Positions 1-7,116 of a stretch of 9,911 nt of DNA are shown here, piece by piece. The DNA lies in assembly GCA_022181005.1 (NCBI GenBank), contig BQMV01000451.1, forward strand, positions 1-9,911, in the 5' to 3' direction. The position numbers and the translations under genes were made by a program. Numbering within the stretch: the first letter of the stretch is position 1; each line of letters starts with the position of its first letter. The DNA is from Anaerolineaceae bacterium. GTDB lineage: Bacteria; Chloroflexota; Anaerolineae; Anaerolineales; Villigracilaceae. The notes under the pieces are model-generated. The model was not told where the DNA came from and did no database searches. It was given only the letters and a program-made list of their open reading frames with translations.

Positions 1-69
1 GCCTTGTGAGAAATATGATCGGCATATACAACCGGCCAAACTTTTTCTCTTTCATTTCTTTTTTTTTTT
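1..69. other. Probable non-genomic read-through sequence
   Basis: This stretch lies outside the sequencing adapter at 70-135 and ends in a run of T (about 60-69). On the opposite strand the order is insert, adapter, poly-A, then unstructured sequence, which is what Illumina reads show when they run past the end of a short fragment. No gene or motif is visible. I infer that it is instrument noise kept by the assembler and not genomic DNA. Confidence 0.8.
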
Positions 70-135
70 CAAGCAGAAGACGGCATACGAGATAAGGCCA
101 CGTGACTGGAGTTCAGACGTGTGCTCTTCCGATCT
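70..135 (+). other. Illumina P7/TruSeq index adapter (contamination)
   Basis: Positions 70-93 match the P7 flow-cell sequence, 94-101 (AAGGCCAC) occupy the index position, and 102-135 match the TruSeq read-2 primer ending in CTTCCGATCT. The match is by recall but covers the whole 66 nt. The insert joins directly at 136, 21 nt before the first gene, so that gene's promoter has been lost from the assembly. Confidence 0.98.
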
Positions 136-156
136 TAGGTACAATAAGGAGAATCA

Positions 157-1257
157 ATGGCACAATCACTCCACGAAAAGTCTGTCTTGTCAAAACGAGA
201 AAAGGAAGTGCTTGATTTGCTTGTTCAAGGAATGTCGAATAAACAGATTTCGCTTCACGTAGGCATAACCAAAAAAACTGTAGAAAAACACGTTACAAGC
301 GTTTATCAGAAAATTGGCGTTCGCAGCCGAGCAGAAGCCATAGTGTGGGCTATGTCCCTTAAAAATGGGGGTAGGGATTTTCCCCATATGAAAGAAAGCA
401 GGGATATTCCCCATAGCAAAAGGCAAGAAGCCCCACTAGAATGGAAGAAAATTTCTTTCATGAAAAGGAGAACACCAATGAAAAGACAAGACTGGTTTAT
501 TTCCACCATTGCAGGGTTTCTATTGGGATTAATCGCAATAGGAATAGGTATACCACGTATGCTAATGGAGTCTCCATCGGCAAAGGCATCCAGCCAGACG
601 GACGAAATACTCTCACTAGTTCTAAACTCCCATTCCAAATGGACAACAGTTCAAGGGGAAGCAGAAGTTATATGGTATGGGACAGAAGGAGAAACGCAGT
701 CTTACATCAACAAGTTCGTGATATATCAACCGCTATCGGCGTATGTTGATGTTCTCAATAAATCTAAGCCTGGTTTTAACGAAGGTCTGTGGGTTAGTGA
801 TGGAGATAATATCTACAATCTGGACAAAGAGAATAAATCCTACACTCAAGGGAAAATACCCAACTTTGCTAATGACCTTTCGGTCTTACCAAGCGATTTG
901 TCGCAAGCAAAAGACGATGTAGTTTACAATCATCCCTTCTCTCTCCTAATTCCTGCTCCAGTAAAAGAATATATCTACCCAGAGTGGTTCGCACAGGGGA
1001 ATCCTTCCACCGCTTATTCTTTGTTGGGAGAAGATAGCCTGTTGGGACGAAAAACATGGATTGTCAATTTACAATACAAAACGGGTCAAGCGACCGCTTG
1101 GATTGACCAAGCAACAGGAATGATACTAAAGTATGTTCAAGGGGAGAACGGTCAAAAATACGTTGAAGTTAATTTCATGTATCTGGAAGTAGACATGCCT
1201 GTTGGCGCTGACATCTTCAGCGTTCCTTCAGATTACCATTCAATTGGACAAGAATAA
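157..1257 (+). CDS. Membrane-anchored GerE-type HTH regulator with LolA/RseB-like outer domain
   Basis: The product is 366 aa. Residues 10-66 form a GerE/LuxR helix-turn-helix (KREKEVLDLLVQG, then NKQIS, TVEKHV, YQKIGVRSRAEA). Residues 70-107 are a charged linker. Residues 113-135 are one hydrophobic transmembrane segment. Residues 145-366 resemble the LolA/RseB fold, with motifs such as WIDQATGMILKY. GerE domains usually sit at the C-terminus; here the order HTH, membrane, outer domain is that of ToxR/CadC-type one-component sensors. I infer a regulator that senses a lipid or envelope ligand outside and binds DNA inside. AAGGAG at 146-151 supports this start. A second good start lies in frame at 478 (M108), so the outer-domain part may also be made alone. 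The next gene follows after 26 nt, suggesting an operon. Confidence 0.8.
   Translation: MAQSLHEKSVLSKREKEVLDLLVQGMSNKQISLHVGITKKTVEKHVTSVYQKIGVRSRAEAIVWAMSLKNGGRDFPHMKESRDIPHSKRQEAPLEWKKISFMKRRTPMKRQDWFISTIAGFLLGLIAIGIGIPRMLMESPSAKASSQTDEILSLVLNSHSKWTTVQGEAEVIWYGTEGETQSYINKFVIYQPLSAYVDVLNKSKPGFNEGLWVSDGDNIYNLDKENKSYTQGKIPNFANDLSVLPSDLSQAKDDVVYNHPFSLLIPAPVKEYIYPEWFAQGNPSTAYSLLGEDSLLGRKTWIVNLQYKTGQATAWIDQATGMILKYVQGENGQKYVEVNFMYLEVDMPVGADIFSVPSDYHSIGQE
374..415. repeat. Paired 15-bp direct repeat, possible operator
   Basis: GGGATTTTCCCCATA at 374-388 and GGGATATTCCCCATA at 401-415 differ at one base and start 27 bp apart. Each has GGGA and TCCC arms. They lie in the linker-coding part of the HTH gene, 63 nt upstream of the internal start at 478. 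They could be operator half-sites for autoregulation, or only a small duplication that encodes the repeated linker peptide (RDFPH, RDIPH). Confidence 0.4.
463..480 (+). promoter_or_regulatory. Internal ribosome-binding site and in-frame start
   Basis: AAAAGGAG at 463-470 stands 7 nt before ATG at 478. Initiation here gives MKRQDWF followed at once by the transmembrane segment, a typical N-terminus for a membrane-anchored LolA-like protein without the HTH. Either this is a dual-product gene or the HTH and membrane genes fused recently. The sequence cannot decide between them. Confidence 0.55.
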
Positions 1258-1283
1258 TTGTTTCGATATTGAGGAGAAAAGAC

Positions 1284-1796
1284 ATGAAAACTTCTATCAA
1301 GAGAATGGTTGTTTCCCTTGTGATTGCTTGTTTGATGGTTTTTGCAAATGTAATAATTGCGCGCGCAGGAGGTCCATATTACATTAGCGAGAACCCGCTT
1401 ACTTGGTTAGCGGGTTCGGGAACCCCCACATCAGTTTCTACATCATCATGTTATGGTGGCGCTTGTAAATACATGTACCAAGATACAGGGAATCCTGCCA
1501 CATGGCGGTGGGCATATACCAACGCAAATGTATACCAATGGTATGTGTATCGCCCCAACACAGGAGAAGCGGCTGCCAAGTATTGGTGGCTTACCTACCG
1601 AAGCGGCGTTAAGGATAGTTGGTTTGTAACTGTAAACCAAGCAGCCAACAAAGGGACGTGGGCGTATTTAGGATACTCCGATTATTTACCAAACACCTAC
1701 GGTGAACTTCGCTTGAGCAATCAATGTGTTTCTGGTTATTGGTGCGGGGGATTACGGGTATATTGGGATGATATGAGATACACTACAAGCCCATAA
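1284..1796 (+). CDS. Small secreted golvesin-C-like protein
   Basis: The product is 170 aa. ATG at 1284 is chosen because GAGGAG (1271-1276) lies 7 nt upstream; an in-frame TTG at 1269 would overlap that site. Residues 1-28 are a signal peptide (KR near the N-terminus, hydrophobic core, ARA cleavage motif), giving a mature protein that starts GGPYY. Residues 65-146 are rich in Trp and Tyr and follow the pattern of golvesin C-terminal/Xly carbohydrate-binding domains: YQWYVYRP, then DSWFVTVNQAANKGTWAYLG, then ELRLSN. Cysteines at 56, 61, 148 and 154 could form two disulfides. No catalytic motif is visible, so I infer a binding or surface role. It is probably co-transcribed with the membrane regulator upstream and is followed by a terminator. 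Confidence 0.75.
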   Translation: MKTSIKRMVVSLVIACLMVFANVIIARAGGPYYISENPLTWLAGSGTPTSVSTSSCYGGACKYMYQDTGNPATWRWAYTNANVYQWYVYRPNTGEAAAKYWWLTYRSGVKDSWFVTVNQAANKGTWAYLGYSDYLPNTYGELRLSNQCVSGYWCGGLRVYWDDMRYTTSP

Positions 1797-1814
1797 GAAA
1801 ATCACAAACAGAAT

Positions 1815-1866
1815 AAGAAACACACCATCTCTCTTGATGAAGGGGAGACAGTGTGTTTCTTCTCAA
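1815..1866 (+). terminator. Strong hairpin terminator after the secreted-protein gene
   Basis: An 11-bp perfect stem pairs 1815-1825 (AAGAAACACAC) with 1851-1861. TCTC and GAGA inside it can extend the pairing, and the 3' arm merges into a T-rich tail (TTTCTTCT). It begins 18 nt after the stop at 1796 and ends only about 20 nt before the lipoprotein gene, so it may also act as an attenuator for that gene. Confidence 0.75.
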
Positions 1867-1885
1867 TTAATGGAGCATTCAGTAA

Positions 1886-2878
1886 ATGAAAATCTATTGC
1901 TTTTTATTATTAATTGTGCTTTTGCTACCGTCTTGCACCCAAGTGCCTATTGCACCAACTTTAGATACAAACTATCCGCTACCGACAGCACAAAACATAG
2001 CCACAGTAGATACACATCCACTTTTGTCTGATCTTAATATAAGTGGCAGGATTCTGGTTTACACGCCAAAGGGTGTCTATCTTGCAAATGCAGACGGAAC
2101 GTCTCCTGCTTTGATTCATACTATCGAATCACCTCTGCTCATGATGTCCTTGTCGCCAGACGGCATGAAATTTGCGTATTTCAGCAATAATTCTTTGCAT
2201 GTTAAAGACATAATCACAGGTACAGTAAGCACATGGAACCGAGAAATGATGGGCAGCATTGGCGGACAATTAAGGTGGTCTCCAGAAAGCAAGAAAATTG
2301 CTCTAGCCTGTTCTACGCCTAACGTACCAACGACTTCTCTTTGTTTGGTTGATGAAAATGGAAACATTGAATATCTAATCAAGGAAGAAAATATAGCAGA
2401 TGAAATAGCAAGCCCTGAGTATTTTATTGAGCTACAAGATTGGAGCAGAGATGGTTCAAAACTTGTTTTCTTATATTATTCACCATCAGAAAAAGGACAG
2501 AAACAAGATTTTTCAATTTATTACTATGACGTGGTTTCCAAGATAACACAACTTATTCTTGATGGCAAAAAGCAGAATATGATTTTTCAGATCAGGGGAG
2601 TGAATATATCGCCTGACAATAAAACATTATTAATCAGCAGTATTGGTGAAAATTCACTGCCTCAAATTTTTGTTTTAGATCTTAGCGTAGCGCCTTTACA
2701 ACTACAACAATTGCCAAACGCATCCTATACTAACCCTGTTTGGAGCAACGATAATTGCTGTTATTATATTCATGTAGAGCAGGATGGTTTCTATCAACAT
2801 ACGCTATTAGCCGATTTAACAGGAAACGTTATACTGAATTTGGATATTCAAGGCACTGTACTTCAATGGGTCAAATAA
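1886..2878 (+). CDS. TolB/PD40-like beta-propeller lipoprotein
   Basis: The product is 330 aa. Residues 1-17 are a lipoprotein signal peptide with Cys17 after LLLPS, so the mature protein is probably lipid-anchored on the outer face of the membrane. The rest carries spaced propeller motifs of the PD40/WD40-like type found in TolB: SLSPDGMKFAYFS (88-100), LRWSPESKKIALAC (129-142), WSRDGSKLVFLYY (186-198), ISPDNKTLLISS (241-252) and PVWSNDN (284-290). No enzyme motif is seen. GGAG at 1872-1875, 10 nt before the ATG, supports the start. I see no clear promoter between the upstream terminator and this gene. The likely role is binding or scaffolding at the cell surface; the partner is unknown. Confidence 0.75.
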   Translation: MKIYCFLLLIVLLLPSCTQVPIAPTLDTNYPLPTAQNIATVDTHPLLSDLNISGRILVYTPKGVYLANADGTSPALIHTIESPLLMMSLSPDGMKFAYFSNNSLHVKDIITGTVSTWNREMMGSIGGQLRWSPESKKIALACSTPNVPTTSLCLVDENGNIEYLIKEENIADEIASPEYFIELQDWSRDGSKLVFLYYSPSEKGQKQDFSIYYYDVVSKITQLILDGKKQNMIFQIRGVNISPDNKTLLISSIGENSLPQIFVLDLSVAPLQLQQLPNASYTNPVWSNDNCCYYIHVEQDGFYQHTLLADLTGNVILNLDIQGTVLQWVK

Positions 2879-2898
2879 CTCTCAAGAAAAAACTGGCT

Positions 2899-3020
2899 AA
2901 CATTGCGTGCACTGGACAAGTGCGGGCTTTGCCCACACTTGAAGGGATTCAGCCCCTTTGGCATTTTCTACCTTTGGCTTTTCCCGCCAATTCCCGCACT
3001 TGCAAGTAACGCAAACCGTT
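2899..3020. repeat. Long imperfect palindrome, attC-like
   Basis: Paired segments in order: AAC 2899-2901 with GTT 3018-3020; TTGCGT 2903-2908 with ACGCAA 3009-3014; ACT 2911-2913 with AGT 3005-3007; CAAGTGCGGG 2917-2926 with CCCGCACTTG 2993-3002. A second hairpin, CAAGTGCGGGC with GCCCACACTTG, lies in 2917-2941. CCTTTGGC occurs twice inside (2955-2962, 2971-2978). A long stem with unpaired bases, ending in AAC and GTT and placed just after a stop codon, recalls integron attC sites, but the terminal heptamers (GGCTAAC, GTTGAAA) do not fit the consensus fully. It may instead be a terminator-like or REP-like element. Confidence 0.4.
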
Positions 3021-3173
3021 GAAACTGTCGAAAAACTCTTTCTCAGACAGAACCTCATCCTCTAGAATCTGGCGGTGGGACGCTTTCCTGCCCTGGAGGC
3101 TAGATCAGCGCCCTAAAGGCGTGGGTCTTGCCGATATTGTGAACCAGAGCGGGCCGCTGCGCGCCCATTGTAC
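3021..3173 (-). repeat. IS1182-type right-end repeat, diverged inverted copy (C1)
   Basis: On the minus strand this begins GTACAATGG at 3173, keeps the ALVHNIGKTHAF peptide with a stop at 3100-3102, and ends GTTTTTCGACAGTTTC at 3036-3021. The first ~70 bases and last ~16 match the three plus-strand copies. The ~65 bases between (about 3037-3100) do not, so it probably derives from a related but different IS. It follows the helicase operon in the same reading direction. CTTGCAA, also found just outside the other copies, lies beyond its end. Confidence 0.7.
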
Positions 3174-3287
3174 ATCAGAATAAAATCTAAGCGTGGCAGC
3201 GTTTTCGAGATCACGACGCGGATCAACAGGAATTGAATAGCCGATAGACATCTTCTTTTCCCGAAGGACATCGGGATGATGTGGCAT
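3105..3287 (-). CDS. Short third ORF of the helicase operon, probably truncated by a repeat
   Basis: GGAG (3298-3295) precedes the ATG at 3287 by 7 nt, and the start lies 25 nt after the stop of the UvrD-like helicase, so it is placed as the third gene of the operon. The product is 60 aa. Residues 1-39 (from MPHHPDVLREKKM to RFYSDV) are unique sequence; residues 40-60 are read out of frame from the IS-end repeat that starts at 3173. I infer that the original C-terminus was replaced when the repeat arrived. I recognise no family. It could be a small accessory protein or only the stub of a larger gene. Confidence 0.4.
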   Translation of the reverse strand: MPHHPDVLREKKMSIGYSIPVDPRRDLENAATLRFYSDVQWARSGPLWFTISARPTPLGR

Positions 3288-3312
3288 GATTTTTCTCCGC
3301 ACAGTTGGTGTG

Positions 3313-5319
3313 CTAAGCAATTTGTGATCCAAAGGCATTTCGCAACACCTCGGGCAATTCGCCAGAATAGGTCAATACCAATCGCTGCCCTGCCCGAGTT
3401 ACAGCCATATATAACTTGCGCGTATTATCGCGGATCAGAGTTTCCCGTTCGTCATCAGAAAGCCGCAATGATTGTTCCTCTTCAAACAGAGATTTCAGCC
3501 CAACAAGGAACACGATCTGACTTTCTAATCCCGCTCCTGCATTGAGCGTTGTCACACGAACATAATCACCGGGAAAGGTATCCTTCGGGTCTATTGCCGA
3601 ACCTTTTCCCAATCGATCTTCAATTGCTTGAACTAAATATTGCACGCCTTTCCCGTCTGTATGCAGCAAGAGGATATGCTTTTTAGGAAGTCCCTTTTTC
3701 ACCAAGTCATGCACCTCATTTGCCACTCGTGCCACCTCATCCTGCGGACTGGTCAGTGGAAGCAATTCGGGGAAAACGCCGTTGGGCATATTCAAAATAT
3801 CAGGCGCAAGAATATCCTCATCTTTTTCATCTTCCAAACGTAAGCGATACAACAGGGTCGCAAACTGCATGATCTCGCGGGTTGTGCGGTAGCTCTTGCG
3901 CAGGCGGTGCGTATGTCCCCGCACATCCAGACCCAAAGACCGCCATGAAGCGCCTCGCCCCAAAAAGCCCTGTGTAGGATCTGCCACCATAAATAAATGC
4001 CCGCTGCGCGGAACCAGCGCTTTCTGAAGCAAACGCATCCAGATCGGAGCAAAAAATTGCGCTTCATCAACTAGAATAAAGTCGTATAGTGGCAGTTGAT
4101 GCGAGCCATCCTCGGTAGATTTCCACAACAAGCGCGGGATATCGCCCCAATCCAACATGCCTCGACTCTTAAGTTGATTTTGATACCCTACCATCGAGTC
4201 AAACATCATCTGACGTATTTTCTCACTCAACCCAAACCCGCGCCCGCGCCGGTCCACTGCAAGATATTCTCTGCGCGTCATGGGAAGTTGATCTTTAAAC
4301 CAATCCAGTTCGCTTTGGAACATCTTGCGCGAAATGTTAGAATTTTGCAAATGTTTTCGCCAAACTTCTTCAACAAGAGTTTCACGAGCGCTTAAGGAAA
4401 GCGGCTTAATCCATTTGGGCGATTTCATCCAATGGTGATAGCACCAACCATTAAAAGTCCGCCACTCGATGGTGTTCTCGTCTCTTCCTGTCAAACGAGA
4501 GAAATTTCCTTGTAAGGCATGGCTGATCGGGCGATTATGGGTCAACACTAGAAAACGTTTATCTGGGTAAAGGTGATACAACAGGCGCAAGCGGTACAAA
4601 AGAATCAAGGTCTTGCCGCTGCCTGCCACCCCATTGATAATGTTCAGGCGCATATTAGAGGAAAGGGGTTGGTCATCGAGCGGAAGGTCGATCTCGTACT
4701 TCACCGCGCGTTCCTGATCATAATCCAGTAGATAGTCGGTTAAGCCTGCTTCACGCCTGCGGTCCACAGTTGGGCGAACGGTCATATCTGCCGGCACAAC
4801 CACTTCTGGCGTAAACTTCTGACGCAACTTCTCTAACCAGATAGTATCCACTGGCACATCAGGAAAGTAAGCCTCCCACCCAACCTCGGATTGCAAGAGT
4901 TCTTTACCCGCCCAGTGCGCCTCGCTCGTTGCACGTTTCAATCGGCTGGCTTGAACCTGTTTATCTTGAATATTTGGGAAGATCACCAACGTTTCAATAT
5001 TTTGGTTGTTGGGCATTTGCAATTCATGCAGGAAGTTTTGCAAGAGAGTGTTTTCCTTAATCCCCAGCGGCTCCTTAGCATCTCCCAATAGCAGCATTTG
5101 CGCCGCCGTCCGGGTTTTCTCCTCTGTTGCCAAACTGACTTTCACCAGTAAGGCTTGGCCCGTTTCCGTGAGCATCAGGAAATCGGGCATATCCACTTGC
5201 CAGGGCGCTAAATGGTGCCAGACGAAATAGGTATCGGGCAGCGCTTTCAAGGCGCGAAAAACGCGGAGAACTTCTTTTGGGATAAGTTGCGGCGGCGAAT
5301 CAGGAAGGATACGAGCCAT
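3313..5319 (-). CDS. UvrD-like SF1 helicase with degenerate NERD-like N-terminus
   Basis: The product is 668 aa. Helicase motifs in order: Walker A GVAGSGKT (230-237), motif Ia LTHNRPISHAL (259-269), Walker B VDEAQ (417-421), motif III VADPTQ (445-450), motif IV LRKSYRTT (473-480), motif V VTTLNAGAGLES (589-600) and motif VI KLYMAVTRA (635-643). This is the UvrD/Rep class of DNA-dependent ATPases. Residues 40-62 (MPDFLML, then QALLVKVS) resemble the core of a NERD nuclease domain, but the usual E-x-K is L-V-K, so nuclease activity is doubtful. The start lies 6 nt after the preceding helicase stop with no clear Shine-Dalgarno site, which suggests translational coupling. An unwinding role in defence or DNA repair is inferred from domain content and neighbours, not shown. 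Confidence 0.88.
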   Translation of the reverse strand: MARILPDSPPQLIPKEVLRVFRALKALPDTYFVWHHLAPWQVDMPDFLMLTETGQALLVKVSLATEEKTRTAAQMLLLGDAKEPLGIKENTLLQNFLHELQMPNNQNIETLVIFPNIQDKQVQASRLKRATSEAHWAGKELLQSEVGWEAYFPDVPVDTIWLEKLRQKFTPEVVVPADMTVRPTVDRRREAGLTDYLLDYDQERAVKYEIDLPLDDQPLSSNMRLNIINGVAGSGKTLILLYRLRLLYHLYPDKRFLVLTHNRPISHALQGNFSRLTGRDENTIEWRTFNGWCYHHWMKSPKWIKPLSLSARETLVEEVWRKHLQNSNISRKMFQSELDWFKDQLPMTRREYLAVDRRGRGFGLSEKIRQMMFDSMVGYQNQLKSRGMLDWGDIPRLLWKSTEDGSHQLPLYDFILVDEAQFFAPIWMRLLQKALVPRSGHLFMVADPTQGFLGRGASWRSLGLDVRGHTHRLRKSYRTTREIMQFATLLYRLRLEDEKDEDILAPDILNMPNGVFPELLPLTSPQDEVARVANEVHDLVKKGLPKKHILLLHTDGKGVQYLVQAIEDRLGKGSAIDPKDTFPGDYVRVTTLNAGAGLESQIVFLVGLKSLFEEEQSLRLSDDERETLIRDNTRKLYMAVTRAGQRLVLTYSGELPEVLRNAFGSQIA

Positions 5320-5325
5320 AATGAA

Positions 5326-7071
5326 CTACGAAAGATTGCCGTTTGGAGCCATAATGTGAACGCTGCTATCAATTAAGTCGCGCAGAAGAGTAAGCGCTTC
5401 CTTTTTGGATGGATCGAACTGGTCTGCATTGAGCATCTCATGGCTGCCTACCAGGATCAACTTAGAACGCGGACGAGTCACCGCTACATTCAAACGATTT
5501 GGGCTGAAGAGAAAGTCTGCCACTTGTGCAGCGAACTTGGAACTGGCGGTGGTGAAGGACACCAGGATAACTTCCCTTTCTTGTCCTTGCATACGCTCCA
5601 CGGTGTCCACCACAATCTTATTGAAGACTTCGCCGTCTTCCAATGTCCTGCGTAACAAACTACGGATCAAACGGCTTTGGGCGCGATAAGGAACCACAAC
5701 CCCAATCTCGCTGGGGTCTACCTCACGGATGAGCAGGGAGATTACCAGTTCCAAAACAACGTGCGCTTCCATTGGACTGCGTACCGTAGAGTTTTGATGA
5801 CAAAGATCGAGGAAGACGATGGGAGAATCCGGGGCGAGAACCAAATCCCATTTGGTTGGCTCAGGCGAAAGGTCCAGACGGCGAGGCGCAGATTGCGAAC
5901 TGGGGCGCAGTTCATTCCGATAGAAGTTCCGGCTGGGCCAGCGCGTCAGCACATCATTCAAACGATAGGTGATGCTGAGCATGGTCTCGTTCCCTTGCCC
6001 GGAAAGGTAATTGAAGATGGAAATTTGGGTCGCCTCCTCTTCCGAAAAGGCGGTGACTGGCGGCAGTTGATTCTCGTCGCCAATGAAGATATATTTGCTG
6101 CCCGCCAACATGCCCATGATGGCAAGCGGCAAGGTAATTTGTGAGGCTTCATCGAAGAGAACGACATCGAATTCCACTCCAGAGAGTCGTTTGGTTTGCC
6201 GCGAAAAAGGGGTTGCGCCGATTACATATCCGTCGTTGATTTCGCCAAAGCGCGACGATTTGAAACTAACAAAGTTGGGAGCGCTTAGGTCGGCGGTGTG
6301 GCGTTCTTCTCCGATCTTGCAGACCGGGATGCTATCATCCAATTTGTAAATTTTGTTAAGAGCATTGTGAATTGCACGATGAGTGAGGGCGGTGACAAAA
6401 ACACGCTTACCATCCCCGACTAATAAACGGGCAAGGTGTGCCAGCATGAGCGTTTTGCCTGTGCCTGGCGGACCTTGGATCAAGTGAAGCAGATCAGTCC
6501 CATAAGACATGGCAACGGCTTCAATTTGGCTGTCGTTTAGTCCAGCGCCTTGCAATTCCACCTTAGCGCGTTCGTATTTTGCAAAATCCAATTTGGGCGT
6601 AAGCGCGCCTTGTAGGATGGGCAGTATGAAGGAGCGCCCAAGATTCGAGTCTGCCGCTTCATCCAATGCAGACAGAAAGAATAAACTGGAGTCGAACCAA
6701 TCCTGATCCATGAGCCAGCTTTCAGGATTTTGTGCCAGAAACAGTTCATTTCCCCGAATCAGGTTAATCTCAATTTCAGTCTCATTGTCGTATTGGATAT
6801 CACAATGAAGAACATTTTCATCTCTTGGGTCGCCGCGATGCAAGATCACCAAATCTCCTTCACGAAAGCGGGACTCGTTCGTATCGCAGGTGAGACGGAT
6901 AATATTATTCTTGTATTGTTGTACTTTCAATCCTTCTACTGCCCACCCTCGCGCCACCCTTTCATTTAATGGAGTGTTCCACTGTTTGTTTAGCGTTTCA
7001 CGTCGGGCGTCTGCTTCATTCTCGACAAAGGTGCGTAGGCGTTGGAGGAAATCTGAGATGGATGTTGGCAT
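5326..7071 (-). CDS. Upf1/DNA2-like SF1B helicase (AAA_11/AAA_12)
   Basis: The product is 581 aa. Residues 1-110 form an N-terminal beta-rich region of the kind seen before the motor in IGHMBP2/Upf1-like proteins. Q motif GLNDSQIEAV (177-186), Walker A GPPGTGKT (200-207), motif Ia TALTHRAIHNAL (227-238), Walker B DEASQ (307-311), motif III GDENQLPPV (331-339), SITYR (366-370), motif V DTVERMQGQE (489-498) and motif VI RLNVAVTRPRSK (526-537). All ATPase motifs are present, so it should be an active 5'-3' type nucleic-acid helicase; DNA or RNA preference cannot be told. It is the first gene of the operon, with the UvrD-like helicase 6 nt downstream. ATG at 7071 has only an AT-rich leader and no strong Shine-Dalgarno site. 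Confidence 0.88.
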   Translation of the reverse strand: MPTSISDFLQRLRTFVENEADARRETLNKQWNTPLNERVARGWAVEGLKVQQYKNNIIRLTCDTNESRFREGDLVILHRGDPRDENVLHCDIQYDNETEIEINLIRGNELFLAQNPESWLMDQDWFDSSLFFLSALDEAADSNLGRSFILPILQGALTPKLDFAKYERAKVELQGAGLNDSQIEAVAMSYGTDLLHLIQGPPGTGKTLMLAHLARLLVGDGKRVFVTALTHRAIHNALNKIYKLDDSIPVCKIGEERHTADLSAPNFVSFKSSRFGEINDGYVIGATPFSRQTKRLSGVEFDVVLFDEASQITLPLAIMGMLAGSKYIFIGDENQLPPVTAFSEEEATQISIFNYLSGQGNETMLSITYRLNDVLTRWPSRNFYRNELRPSSQSAPRRLDLSPEPTKWDLVLAPDSPIVFLDLCHQNSTVRSPMEAHVVLELVISLLIREVDPSEIGVVVPYRAQSRLIRSLLRRTLEDGEVFNKIVVDTVERMQGQEREVILVSFTTASSKFAAQVADFLFSPNRLNVAVTRPRSKLILVGSHEMLNADQFDPSKKEALTLLRDLIDSSVHIMAPNGNLS

Positions 7072-7116
7072 AATTTTATCTGGCTGTTTTTGTGGAGAAC
7101 TCCCTACTATTTATAT

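Noticed and set aside
140..145. TACAAT as a -10 element for the first gene
   Set aside because: The sequence upstream of 136 is adapter, so no -35 can be assessed and the true promoter is missing from the assembly.
1269..1283. TTG start at 1269 for the secreted protein
   Set aside because: It lies over the GAGGAG ribosome-binding site that serves ATG 1284, and ATG 1284 gives a regular signal peptide.
1834..2031. 65-codon ORF overlapping the start of the lipoprotein gene
   Set aside because: It begins inside the terminator hairpin without a Shine-Dalgarno site and is out of frame with the propeller lipoprotein, which has clear signals.
5677..6144. 155-codon plus-strand ORF opposite the SF1B helicase
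   Set aside because: It is antisense to well-conserved helicase motifs, with no promoter or Shine-Dalgarno site and no recognisable domain.
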